The translations under genes and the position numbers were made by a program. A stretch of 64,000 nucleotides of DNA, taken from assembly GCA_018340805.1 (NCBI GenBank), contig JACMZG010001863.1, positions 25,461,011 through 25,525,010 of the forward strand, read 5' to 3'. Below, one piece after another: positions 45,878-57,090 of this stretch (its first letter is position 1; every line of letters begins with the position of its first letter). Origin of the DNA: Microvelia longipes (taxonomy: Eukaryota > Arthropoda > Insecta > Hemiptera > Veliidae). The notes beneath the pieces are model-generated. The model saw nothing but the letters and a program-made list of their open reading frames with translations, was not told the DNA's origin and made no database searches.

Positions 45878-47110
45878 GACCGGTGCTGCTACGAAACAAT
45901 GCTGAAGCTAGACCCCCCTGAACACGAGCACGGACTGAAAATTACTACCATACTGTCTCATAATCAGTTAAATAACGTATTATTACATTTCTAATGACGT
46001 ATACATACCTGAGCATAATGAAGTGTAGGAATGATTTAATGTTTATGAGATTAAACATGTGATAAGCATGCAATAAGAGAAAACGCTGCGGTTCAGTAAC
46101 AGCTATATTATAGTATATAAAGAGACATAAAATAATGGGGCGTTGTTTGTCTCGAGGGACTAGGAAACAGGGTGAAAAAGCATTCGTGAAGGTGATTAAA
46201 GCATTCGTGTTTTTATAGACCTGCAAGGATAGATAAGTAAGTCCCTTTAGACACAAACTACTGTTTTTCTACCTTTAAAACTGTTTTTTTGTTAGATGAA
46301 TAACTCTCAGAGGGAGGAGTTAAATGGAGGAATGGGATGGCATGTTATTTAGCGATATGTGGTTTGGAAACTCTACCCGGCAACTCCCCCATCTTGAATA
46401 ATAGCGGAGAAATAATGTTATATCTTGTAGAAGAACACGTGGATCACAGCCTTTGTGATCTACCCACACAATACATATAACTAAGCCTGTAAATATCTCT
46501 CTTATATTCCTCTTTATAAGCCATATTTCCATTATAATCCAGTATATATTCCTTTTGAACAACTAAAATTAAAGAAATAAAATTCTTTGAGATTTCTGGA
46601 GAGTATTATATTTTACTCCTTTATTTCTTGCTTGAACAACTTGTTTATGTAACTTTGAGTTACCAAGCAGTATATATACAGGTTCAATGGTTCAATGTTT
46701 TATTCAATATTTTCTAGACTTTTCTTCTTAGGTGAACTTATTTTGCTATCCCCCTTAAAGCCTTATCAGATAGGTTCAGGAAAGTTATTTTATAATCCAC
46801 TCTAGGTCAGGTTTTAAAGAAACTATATTAACCGCCCTAGGCTTATTAACCCCAGGGAATTCGACAAATCTGGCTAAACTATTAACCTCTGAATTTCGAT
46901 GTTAATTTGGACCATGGTGCCTGGTTACACTCCCATCTATTTCGGATACCAACGCCGTTTTACTGTAGGATCCAGAATTATAAACTTTTTTCTTGAAATC
47001 TTCACAGTCAAATTCATTGAATTTAAATGTGGCGCAAGTTTTGCAAAAAAATAAGAATAAGTAATTTGCAAGTTTTTGTGGTTTTTTCTTTAAAATAGAA
47101 AGTCATATTA
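45878..47110. other. Intergenic sequence
   Basis: Minus-strand frames at 45945-46256 and 46320-46562 show no known motif. No gene called. Confidence 0.4.
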
Positions 47111-47190
47111 AAGTCGACTCAAGTCGACTCAAGTCGATTCAAGTCGACTCGGGTCTATTCAAGTCGACTCGGGTCTATTCAAGTCGAGTT
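47111..47190. repeat. 10-bp tandem repeat, eight units
   Basis: AAGTCGACTC units, some changed to AAGTCGATTC or GGGTCTATTC, with the changed units giving a 20-bp higher-order period at the right end. Confidence 0.9.
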
Positions 47191-47866
47191 GATTTGAGAT
47201 GGCGTCGCTATCTTTTCCTTTGCATTATTTTTTCTTGAAATACAATGTCCTAGATAACACAGAATATTTTAACTTAACAGAATATGTTCTACGAGAATAT
47301 AACGATATGCTTATCAGTAAAAACGAATTATTAAAAAATATAATTTCAAAACAGTTAGTTATTGCGTTTTTAGTTACTAAATAACTATTAAACGCTGACG
47401 TATATATTTCACGGGTTTTGTTATACAATGGTTTCAGGATATTTTTATCATTTTTTTATTTTTTTTAAAGAGTTTCTGGGCATTAAGTGGTAGAGTAGGA
47501 GAGTGTGAGCTAGCTTCCGGCTTCCATTTCTACGAAGACTACAGAAATTCTAAAGGATTACAGTTTTAATAAGAAATTATCAAACTAAAAGACTGCCGCA
47601 AAAGATAATTCTGCAAAATAAAATATCAAAGCTGGGCGGCGCCGGTATCGCAGTATCAGTATACTAGCCGAAGGTCTTAATACTTCCTGGAATTCGCAAT
47701 TGACAAAATTGAATCAAAATAATTTTAAAATAGAAATGTGATTATTCTTCAAATAAAAATATTTATTGATAAACATTATTAATTAACGTTTGTTATTATT
47801 AATTAACCTTTTTTTAAAACCGATACAATCAATTTATTTAAAAAAAAACCGGAACGATTCCGAAAA
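47191..47866. other. AT-rich sequence
   Basis: Two overlapping chance frames (47199-47428) on opposite strands; no gene. Confidence 0.35.
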
Positions 47867-48148
47867 CTAGGAACACCCATAACTTTGGTTGTAGTCATTC
47901 AATTTTAATAATAACACACTCATTTTATAGAATATGTTATCATCTTTAAAAATTCTTCTCTTTGTATTTTGCATACAACCCACAGGAAAGCACGTATTTC
48001 GAGAAAACTGAAATTTGTGCGAGTTTATAAAATTTTGAACATGCGCAATCGTATGAAGGGCTCCACTCTGGAAAGGCAGACAATGTTCATTCTTCATAAT
48101 TTGAGGTATATCTTCATATTTGCGTTCAAGTAGTACAAAATTAGGCAC
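47867..48148 (-). CDS. Unrecognised 93-codon ORF
   Basis: Begins MPNFVLLERKYEDIPQIMK. It has Cys and His residues spaced through the middle (EHCLPFQSGALHTIAH; NTCFPVGCMQN) and ends NQSYGCS. Composition is more protein-like than the neighbouring frames. No splice sites, promoter or family match are recognised, so it may be a transposon remnant or chance. Confidence 0.2.
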   Translation of the reverse strand: MPNFVLLERKYEDIPQIMKNEHCLPFQSGALHTIAHVQNFINSHKFQFSRNTCFPVGCMQNTKRRIFKDDNIFYKMSVLLLKLNDYNQSYGCS

Positions 48149-50229
48149 ATTTTTTTAGGTCCGGTTCTTGGACAAAGAGTGAAAAAGATTAAGAGATGAC
48201 TGATGAGACTAAGAGTGATTCCAAGTGGAGAGACGAGCATATCTTAATCAGTAGAAGCATCTTATCAATAGTTCTTTTTGTATAAATTTTTGTTAAATTT
48301 TGCCACTTGAATTGCTTAAAATCTAAGCTTTGTTGGACAAAAAATTGAGTGCTACATAATATTTATATCAAGAGCTGAGTTTATCATTTCGTTATGATAA
48401 ATAGAGCTCGTTTTGATAATATAGCTCATTTTACACACATTATTCTATCATTTAGAGTTTTAGAAAAGAAATTACTCCTATAACCATCCTATTGGGACTC
48501 TTGTACAAACAAATATTTATTGTAAACCGCATTACAACAATTTAAACCATCGCATGGTATGTCTACTTTAATAATCTTTTAAAAAATATTTATCTATATT
48601 TCTAATTGTACTTTGACACGGACTAAGTAAATGACATAAATTTACCAAATAAATATTTGAACTGTCAAAATTTGTAATATAAACAAGAAACTTTTATACT
48701 TGTATTTATATTTTATTTGAAATTTTTCTTCTTTTTCAATAGTCATTTCTTTTTCTATTGTACAGTATAATATTATTGTAAATAATATAAAAAGGTTATT
48801 TTTACTTTAAGGGGTTAAAAGGCTGGGCAATATTTCAGCAAATCGTATACGACTGTTTCCTTCTAAAGTGGTCTTAATCTATTGTAGGAGGGTGAATAGG
48901 ACCCAAAAAAAGATCCACAGAAAAAAGCTAAGTATAAGTTTGCAGAAGAAAAAAAAATGAGAAGCATTTTGTCGGTCTTACTTCCTTTAGTAGTATTTCA
49001 TGGGTTATAATAAGAGGAAAAAGATGGCAAGTTTTTAAGCCACTTTTAACTAAAAGAGAAGGGGATATTGTTAGGATAGGAAATATTGTATGAGAGAGGG
49101 GGAGGGGGATATGAGGGGTTAATCCGACTGTAAAGAGAACCACAATAGCTTCTCCGGGCCATTTGTTACAACTGTTACTACTAAATGGCCTATGAATGTC
49201 TCTTCAAAAATCATCAATTGTTAACTTTTAGTTAAACTATTATAATAGACATATGTGTATACATGTGAAAAAGAGTTAGACATATTCATCGACATAATAA
49301 CAAGGCATTTATCATTTTATTACTTTTCAAAAAGGGAAAAACAAATCTGTAGTACCTGCTGCCAACAAGGCATAAGCCAACTAAAAAGGAAAAAAACACC
49401 CCTCTACTGTAACTCTATACAAATAGTTCTTTGGACCGTAATGAATTATGAACATTAATTATAAGGACATGATAGTACATAACAAACTCACAATACAAAT
49501 AGCATTTAACTATCGTGACATTCTATTACAGCTTTTATATCCATGTAACCTCACTATGTAACAAAACATTACTTAACTACTCGTATGCTTTGCTTTGTAT
49601 ATTAGTTTCTATAAAAATATCAATAAAAGCTTATTTTCACACGATATCAAAATATTTTTATACTTTTTTTCTTCTTTTTCTTACATATTTATACATGTAT
49701 CATGTGTATGAAGTTAATCTAGTGAATTAATTCATCCTTTTCACGTTTAAACGTATTACCACGGAGTACTTAGAACTCCGTAGTCTCTGGTATTACTAAT
49801 AGTTTTTAACCTAATACTTAAAGTAGTAAAAGTTTACTGTTAAAAAATAGTCTCAATGAGGCACTACAAGCAAAAATTATCTTTTTGAAAACGATCAAAG
49901 AAATATTAAATTTTATAATTTACTAAGAATCGTAGAAACTTAAAATCTTTATCGTCGGACCTTGTTTATTAGAATCTGCCATTAATACAGTCGATAAATC
50001 GGGTCGGTATTACCATTTCCGAAACTTTAAGACCTTTCGCTATTATAAAACCATGCATCGTTTTTGAAGCGAGCGCAGCCAGGAAATTTAATTAAAATAA
50101 CTTTTCATCAAATAAGGTAGCTATTTATGTAGAATCTATGATCTACACGTGAAATTATTATTTATAACTTATAGTATATAATAAATTAAAGATTATTTAT
50201 TTATTTTTGATTCTACATTTATTGCCTCC
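48149..50229. other. AT-rich intergenic sequence
   Basis: A small hairpin at 49758-49781 (TACCACGGAGTACTTAGAAC with CTCCGTAG). Several Phe/Leu/Tyr-rich frames, none convincing. Confidence 0.4.
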
Positions 50230-50304
50230 TCACGGCTCATTGCCCCTTTAGATCCTTTCATCGCCTCCAGGGGGTGATATCGCCTACGTTGAGAATCACT
50301 ATAA
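50222..50304 (-). repeat. hAT-type element end
   Basis: On the minus strand AGTGATTCTCAACGTAGGCG is followed by ATCACCCCCTGGAGGCGATG and GGGGCAATGAGCC, the layout of many hAT element termini. The other end was not found. Confidence 0.4.
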
Positions 50305-50878
50305 GAGACAACAGGCGCTGGGGCCATGCAGCGGTGCGTAAGGCATTCTCGAATCAAAGCGAAACAAGGCGTATTATGGCGAGATGTTGGTAAGGTTTTG
50401 AAGCCTATTGTTAGTGAAAACTTCTTTTCTGTTGAGTTTAATGGTGCATGAGGGTGACGACGTTTAAAATCAGTATTTAAGCAATTTGATTCTTACCGTC
50501 CACTGGCCCAGACATCCAAATTTTAAAAGGCTACAGAAGTTGTAGCCTTCACTTGATAAGAAGTCATACTTAACTATCTTGGATTCGGAGACTTTGGCTG
50601 AAGATTTCTTAAGGAACATTGGGAAAAGATGATATATTTCTTATAAACTATTTAAAAGATCCCAACCAAGAAAGGATTACAAGGATCTTTAGAATTTCCT
50701 CTTTCTTTTTAGGGGATGATCAGGAAAAGACTTCATGTTTAGATTTCCAGGGTCCAGGAGCTCAGCATCAAGCCAGATGCTATTTATTTAAGCCAGAGCA
50801 AGAGCTATTTATGCTTTTAAAATTCCTTTCTCCTTAAACCATTGAATTTCCCACAACAAGAATAAATGAAATGATTCA

Positions 50879-51366
50879 AATATCATTTTGATACTACCGA
50901 GTTTTGCAAAACATGAATAGTTGATACAATATAATTGTGCGAGAGACACCAAAAAAATGTAACAAGCAAAATGCAATGCTACATCTAGGATCTGTTTCGA
51001 CATTCGTCATCACTGATGGCTCGACATAATGTCATGTCCCAATCTGTTTCGTTAAGCCTAACTCATCAGGGCGCCGACAGAGCCTGAACTCACTCTGACC
51101 TTCAATTAATTCCGAAGAATATAATGTGAAGTATTTACCAAAGACGAGCGGTGCTCTCTTACCGCCATTATGCATGGCAAGCAAGACATATATCATTTTG
51201 ATACTACCGAGTTTTGCAACTCGGTAGGCTGAGTTGCAGGCTGTCGAGCCATAAATGATGACGCTTGTAGAATGACGGAATAGTTCCAAGATAAATTAAT
51301 TGCCGCACCAATAATATATTGTCTTACCTATCCATGTTTTACAAAACTCGGTTTTATCAAATGATA
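50879..51366. repeat. Three copies of a 30-bp motif, two direct and one inverted
   Basis: ATATCATTTTGATACTACCG followed by AGTTTTGCAA at 50879 and 51190, and its diverged complement (ACAAAACTCGGTTTTATCAA, ATGATAT) at about 51338-51366. Confidence 0.65.
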
Positions 51367-51494
51367 TATTGCTCTAATGTTATGTGAATGCTCTTCAAGC
51401 AGTCAATAATACTGGCAAAAGAGGAATAACTCTTTTAAAAAATCTAATTAATTAACAAAAGATGAAGGTCAAAAACAAACCATGCTAAGAAGAA

Positions 51495-52163
51495 AAAATT
51501 CTGGCGCGGTGGTCCGCATGTCGGGCGAATTTCCTTTGGATGCGTGTTTCCGTGCTTTTTACACTATATAAGTTTACAACTACTAAATAAATAATTCCGT
51601 CGCGGTGGTCCGCTGTCGGGCGAATTTCATGTAGAATTCGTGTTTCCGTGCTTAACAACCCATTTCTTGCTTAAGGTTCCGGTTCATGCTTTAGAACCTA
51701 AGCAGTTACTCGATTGTCAAGCACTGCTCGTAACTCATTTTGTCTGTATTTTTCAAAGGAAATGCGCTAAAACCTTTAAAGATAACTGACTAAGCTTAAA
51801 TATAAGTAACTAAGCTTTAAACTAGTGCAAATAATAGTGCGTACTACTAATTTTAGAGGCATAGTTTTAAACAACCAACTGGATAATTATGCGCATTTCC
51901 TTTGAAAAATACAGACAAAATGAGTTACGAGCAGTGCTTGACAATCGAGTAACTGCTTAGGTTCTAAAGCATGAACCGGAACCTTAAGCAAGAAATGGGT
52001 TGTTAAGCACGGAAACACGAATTCTACATGAAATTCGCCCGACAGCGGACCACCGCGACGGAATTATTTATTTAGTAGTTGTAAACTTATATAGTGTAAA
52101 AAGCACGGAAACACGCATCCAAAGGAAATTCGCCCGACATGCGGACCACCGCGCCAGAATTAT
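51495..52163. repeat. Long inverted repeat: 273-bp arms, 123-bp spacer
   Basis: Arms 51495-51767 and 51891-52163 stay in register from end to end (paired positions sum to 103658), so there is no gap, and the only mismatch seen is at the outermost edge. Each arm holds two diverged copies of a GCGCGGTGGTCCGC...GCGAATTTC...GTGTTTCCGTGC unit. Confidence 0.9.
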
Positions 52164-52620
52164 TTTCTAGTTGTAAACTTATATTAAGTAAAAAAAACGA
52201 TAAAAATTGATCGTCCCTACCAGGATTTGAACCCAGGTACCCTGAGTTTGAGTGCTCGTATTGACTCCGGACCACTGCCATTCAACTCAGAGGCCCAAAA
52301 AACATAGAAAACGACACCCTACTCGATATTTAATTTTTAACGACCGTAATTTTGGTTTTCGATAATTTTTGTGGTTTTTTCGACTTTTTGGTAACTTAAA
52401 GTGGTCGTATCGACTTCGGACCGGTTTCATTCGATTCAGCGCCCAAAAATACATAGAAAACGACACCCTACTCGAAATTTATTTTTTATCGACCTAAATT
52501 TTGGTTTTTGGTAATTTACAATGGTTTTTTGGACTTTTTGGTCACTTAGAGTGGTCGTATCGACTTCGGACCGGTTTCATTCGATTCAGCGCCTCAAAAA
52601 ACATAAATATTGACCTTTTT
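52164..52620 (-). mobile_element. tRNA-like head and tandem half-heads of the foldback element, copy 4
   Basis: Reading leftwards, 52294-52211 resembles a tRNA of 84 nt: GCCTCTGAGTTGAATGGCAG at the start, a box A-like TGGCAGTGGTCC, and a perfect B box GGTTCAAATCC (52233-52223). Behind it, the first half of the same sequence recurs twice (near 52400-52443 and 52551-52594) with GAAAACGACACCCTACTCGA between copies. It faces the inverted repeat at 51495-52163. Confidence 0.7.
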
Positions 52621-52727
52621 CGCGGCAAAAAATATTAACCCTGAATTTTGCCGATTTTTTGAAAATTTCGCTGACTCAGCAAACCGGGTTAATGACGTAG
52701 AGTGTTTTACAAGAAAGTGTCTAGAAA

Positions 52728-52730
52728 TAC

Positions 52731-52815
<85 letters not shown>

Positions 52816-52816
52816 G

Positions 52817-52902
<86 letters not shown>
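52728..52902. repeat. (AT)n microsatellite, about 175 bp
   Basis: Nearly pure AT dinucleotide with a few ATAC and AGAT interruptions. The Tyr-Ile frames read from it on both strands are artefacts. Confidence 0.97.
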
Positions 52903-52909
<7 letters not shown>

Positions 52910-53036
52910 GCGAAACGTATTTTTTCGTCATTAGGGACCTCTGAAACGGATTTGTGTCGTGGTCCGAGGTTCGAATTCCGCCATGACGCCTATCCCATTA
53001 GTCGAATTTCCAAAGGAAATTCGCTAAAAATCGAGA

Positions 53037-53093
53037 ATATATATATATATATATATATTATATATAATATATATATATTATATATATATATAT
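53037..53093. repeat. (AT)n microsatellite, about 55 bp
   Basis: AT dinucleotides with TATTATATATAATAT interruptions, 130 bp beyond the larger array. Confidence 0.95.
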
Positions 53094-53999
53094 AAACAAA
53101 TAGATTAACTACTGGAAACTAGTGAAAAAGTTATTTTATCGCACTCTAAGTCAGGTAAGTAATCTTTAGTCCGCTTAAGAAAATAATATAAATTAAAAAA
53201 TCTTCTAATCAAGATTCTTGATTAAATTGGATATGGCTGTTATAGAATTATAGGGGTGGCAGGAAAAGAATAAAGGGTAGGGGCACATATTGAAAAATAT
53301 GATTCCTTCGGGCTCACTGGTACAATAACACCAATAGGGGGAACGTTTTTTTTATTTAAAAAATCTAAGGATTTAGAAAACCCCATTTTTTTAAATGTGG
53401 TTTGGGGAGAAACAGAGTGCGAGGGATGACATGAGATTGAGTGTATTTGACAGATATTAAGAAAGAAAGGGGTGGAAGCTGAGAACCATAGAGCCTTGTT
53501 TCCTTTGAGTGACGCGGAAATTGAATCATCACTCCCTCTATACCTAACTCTAGATTTTCCAAAAAAAAATCCTTTATCTAAAATATGAAAAACAGACGGG
53601 AATTGGATGGAGTTTTACCTCTCTTCAAGTTTTAAACAATTTTTATTAGTTTTATTTTAATTAATCAATCATTATACTTTTTAACTATTTTAGGCTATTT
53701 TGCTGTCCTATCTTTTTCATTGGTTATTAACAGGACATTTAAACATTGATAAAGAATATGTGTCTGGTAATTGTAGATATAGTTACAGTTACCACTAGAT
53801 TTCGCCTATCTCCATCACTGACTTACTCAAATCTCTATATTTAGATAAATAAATATAAAAGTCAATGTCAAATATAAAAGCAAATTTATCTTAAATTAAA
53901 AAATAAAGTGTAAATAAATACATTTTAATAAATAAAAAATGTCAAAAAATTAAACAACGCTTAAATCTCTAAATAACATTCATAATTATAAATCATCTT
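53094..53999. other. AT-rich intergenic sequence
   Basis: No gene seen. The part beyond about 53830 may belong to the 3' end of the retroelement at 54000-55880. Confidence 0.4.
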
Positions 54000-55880
54000 T
54001 TTAATTATTTAGTTATGATAAATAAATTTATAATTTAATTTTTGAAAAAATCTTCTAAAATGGTACAAAGGATTTTTGAGGAACAATGCTTTGACTACAG
54101 TTCGGAAAGATTGTTTTTCAGCTTAGTGATTGTGATTGGTAAGTGATTGTATAAGTGGATTCCAATCTGTTGAATATGATGTCTCTCTGTCTTGTAGAGT
54201 CGAAGTCTCTTAGTTGTGAGTTTAGCCTTCTTTCGAGTTAGGTTAATTATGAATATTTTCATGTTTTTCTAAACTATTTTTTATGTCATGAATGTAAATT
54301 AAGTACTGGTAACATGCCAGGGAATACAAACACGACTCCCGCTGAGACAATTTGTAAATTACTCATAAAGCCTGTTTTTGCTGAACCAGAATATTATTCG
54401 CATTTCTTGCGTTGCACTATACTAGAGTTCCATGGCAATGAAAATATGCAAAGTAAATTGATTTCAATACTCAAGGGAAAGTTCACAGGATGCGCGTCTC
54501 AACATATAAATACCTGTTTTACTTGACGAGTTTATATGAGGTTCCCAACTCAATTTGTTATCAATATTGATTCCTAAATTTTAAATGAGTATAAGTTTTT
54601 GGAGTGCATGTCGTAGAAAGTGGGCTCAGTCTTGTCATCGTTTAGTTTTAATTTATTGACCCAGCACCAGTCAATAATAATGCCTGTAACCTCTTGTTCA
54701 AGAATATTTAAATCGTCAGTGTTGTCTGATATCAGTACAGTAATCGTCTGCAAATAAAAAAGAAAATAAGGTTCTTAAATTTCTGTAGAGCGAACGGTGA
54801 GTCATTTATGAAAATTAGGAACAAAATGGGACCTAAAACTGATCCTTGTCTAACTCCAAGGATTATTTCGAGTAGATTAGACTTATCCTGGCCAAGTTCT
54901 ACAAACTGAAACCATCCTACTAATTAAGACTCGATGAAGTTTGCAGACATTTCATCAAAACCCGTAAAAGTTTAATTTTATTTTAAGCATACTGGATGAA
55001 ACTAAGTCAAAGCCTTTGATAAATTCATTCATTCATTCTTCGTCTGTCACCTCTGGAAAGTAAAATTTCGTTTTAGGTTTAAGAACTAAGCTTAAATAAT
55101 GTTCAAAAGAGTAATCTGATGGCTTAATATTGCGCATAATTATTTCGACGGACTCAATAAAATAAGAGTTAATGTATTTGCAACGAGTTTTGCTGATCGT
55201 CAAATCTCTACTTTTTGTTGTTTTGACAAAGCTTTGTTTTTGTTTGACAAAGTTTTTTAGTTTTGTTAGAGGCTAATTTAATCTCACTGTCATTTTGTTT
55301 AGCCATTAAAACTGCTTTATCGTAACTTGCTTTAATCTTTACCAATGTATCTTTCTTAAAGTATAGCCCATCATCTCTTGGGTTCAAGCATTCGAGAAGC
55401 TGTTTATAATTTCTAATTAAAGTCCGTAGCTCTTTAAGCTCCTGAGTTAGCCAGGTTCAAGAACTTTTATTTTGTTCAAAGACCTAGTGGTTAAGGGCAT
55501 AGCAGTATCGAGATGTGTCCGTAAAGTCGCAGTAAACAATGCAAATTTAGAATTGGGAACACATCATCTTTAATTGTGTAGGAACTTTATTGGAATTATT
55601 GCAAGTAAGCAAGTTTTAAGACGTCACGTCATGAGTGGAAAAATAGATGACAGCTTAGTCGTTGAGAAGATGCCGAGGAAGAACGAAATTTGTTAAATTG
55701 TTAAAATTAATAAAATAGTTAAAGTCAGTCTGTCTGCCTTCTCAACAAATTGCATACATTTTGAAAAGAAAAGCTCAAGTCTCATCGAAGCTGTTGTGTC
55801 TAAAGGAATAAACTGGCCTCTAACTCCAAGATTATTGTTTGAACAATACTTCTTTCGATTGTTCAAATTCATTAATTCTC
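54000..55880 (-). pseudogene. Decayed non-LTR retrotransposon with reverse transcriptase domain
   Basis: Read leftwards with several frameshifts and stops: a pre-RT segment WLTQELKELRTLIRNYKQLL (about 55450) and KASYDKAVLMAKQNDSEIKL; FIKGFDLVSSSMLKIKLNFY (about 55025-54960, the SKAFDxVxH..LL.KL..YG block with its Asp); GVRQGSVLGPILFLIFIND (about 54855-54800); FADDYCT (about 54750, catalytic DD); IIIDWCWVNKLKLNDDKT; and a worn C-terminal tail. The block order is that of Jockey/CR1-type elements. The endonuclease is not recognised and no frame is intact. Confidence 0.85.
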
Positions 55881-56502
55881 CGTTAATTTAGATCTTCTTT
55901 TAAATTTTTTTTAAATGTATTATGCATATTTTTATTCATTTTTTATTAAATTTTTTAATTTTATTTTATATACTTTTTATTTCAATGATATTTCTATTTT
56001 TATACCTACATTTTAATTCAGTCTATCATTATTACAATAATTATACACGTAAAACACAATTATACAAGAAAAATAATTTACCCAAGTAATCAGTTACCAC
56101 TAATGGAAACTGCCTGTGGAGTAATGCATCGTAAAATTTAACTATGTATAAAAAATGTTACATGAAAAAATTAGTATATCATACAGCTCACTAATTTTAT
56201 TTATAAACAGATTGGATATGTAATAAAAGAGTTTACATTGTTTAATAAAATTGTTCTTGTATTGATATTGTTAGTCGGTTTGGCAGGCAATAAGTTAAGA
56301 AGTTTTATAGAATGTATTCTATGCTTGTATGTACGTATGCCAATTGCTGGCAATTGGCATACGCACTGGAACTATGATGTATGGTGTTCAAGATCTTACA
56401 TTGAAGCCACTATGTGTATCTCTCAAAGATTCAAGTTATACCTTGGTATTGTTTCACAATGAACGTAGCCGGTATAGTTAGTGAGCCAAAGACTTAGCTT
56501 TA
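55881..56502. other. AT-rich sequence
   Basis: A short perfect hairpin at 56337-56362 (TATGCCAATTGC / GCAATTGGCATA). No gene. Confidence 0.4.
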
Positions 56503-57090
56503 CTTATCTCAACTATTACTATTATTCTCTTATCTCAATTATTACTATTATTCTCTTTTATTACTTACTTACTATTATTCTCTTTTCTCAACTATTATTA
56601 TTCTCTTATCTCAACTATTACTATTATTCTCTTTTCTCAATTATTATATTATTCACTTATCTCAATTATTACATTATTCTCTTATCTCAATTATTACTAT
56701 TATTCTCTTTTCTCAACTATTACTATTATTCTCTTATCTCAACTATTACTATTATCTCTTTTCTCACTCTCTTATTACTATTATTCTCTTATCTCAATTA
56801 TTACTATTATATCTTATTACTATTATTTTCTATCTCAATTATTACTATTATTCTCTTTTCTCAATTATACTATTATTTTCTTATCTCAATTATTACTATT
56901 ATTCTCTTATCTCAATTATTACTATTATTCTCTTATCTCAATTATGACTATTATTCTCTTATCTCAATTATTACTATTATTCTCTTATCTCGATTATAAC
57001 TATTATTCTCTTATCTCATTTATTACTATTATTCTCTTAACTCAATTATTACTATTATTCTCTTATCTCCATTATTTCTTACTTATCTAT
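56503..57090. repeat. 24-26-bp minisatellite, about 23 copies
   Basis: Imperfect copies of CTCTTATCTCAATTATTACT followed by ATTATT. Unit length varies by small deletions. The long Tyr/Leu/Ile frames through it are by-products of the repeat. Confidence 0.95.

Noticed and set aside
52211..52294. Functional tRNA gene
   Set aside because: It has a perfect B box, but the anticodon region is irregular, the acceptor ends do not pair well, and its first half is repeated in the same element; it is best read as a SINE-type head.
52594..52944. Tyr-Ile repeat frames on both strands
   Set aside because: Produced by the (AT)n microsatellite.
54314..54526. 70-codon + strand frame
   Set aside because: Antisense shadow of the reverse transcriptase relic on the minus strand.
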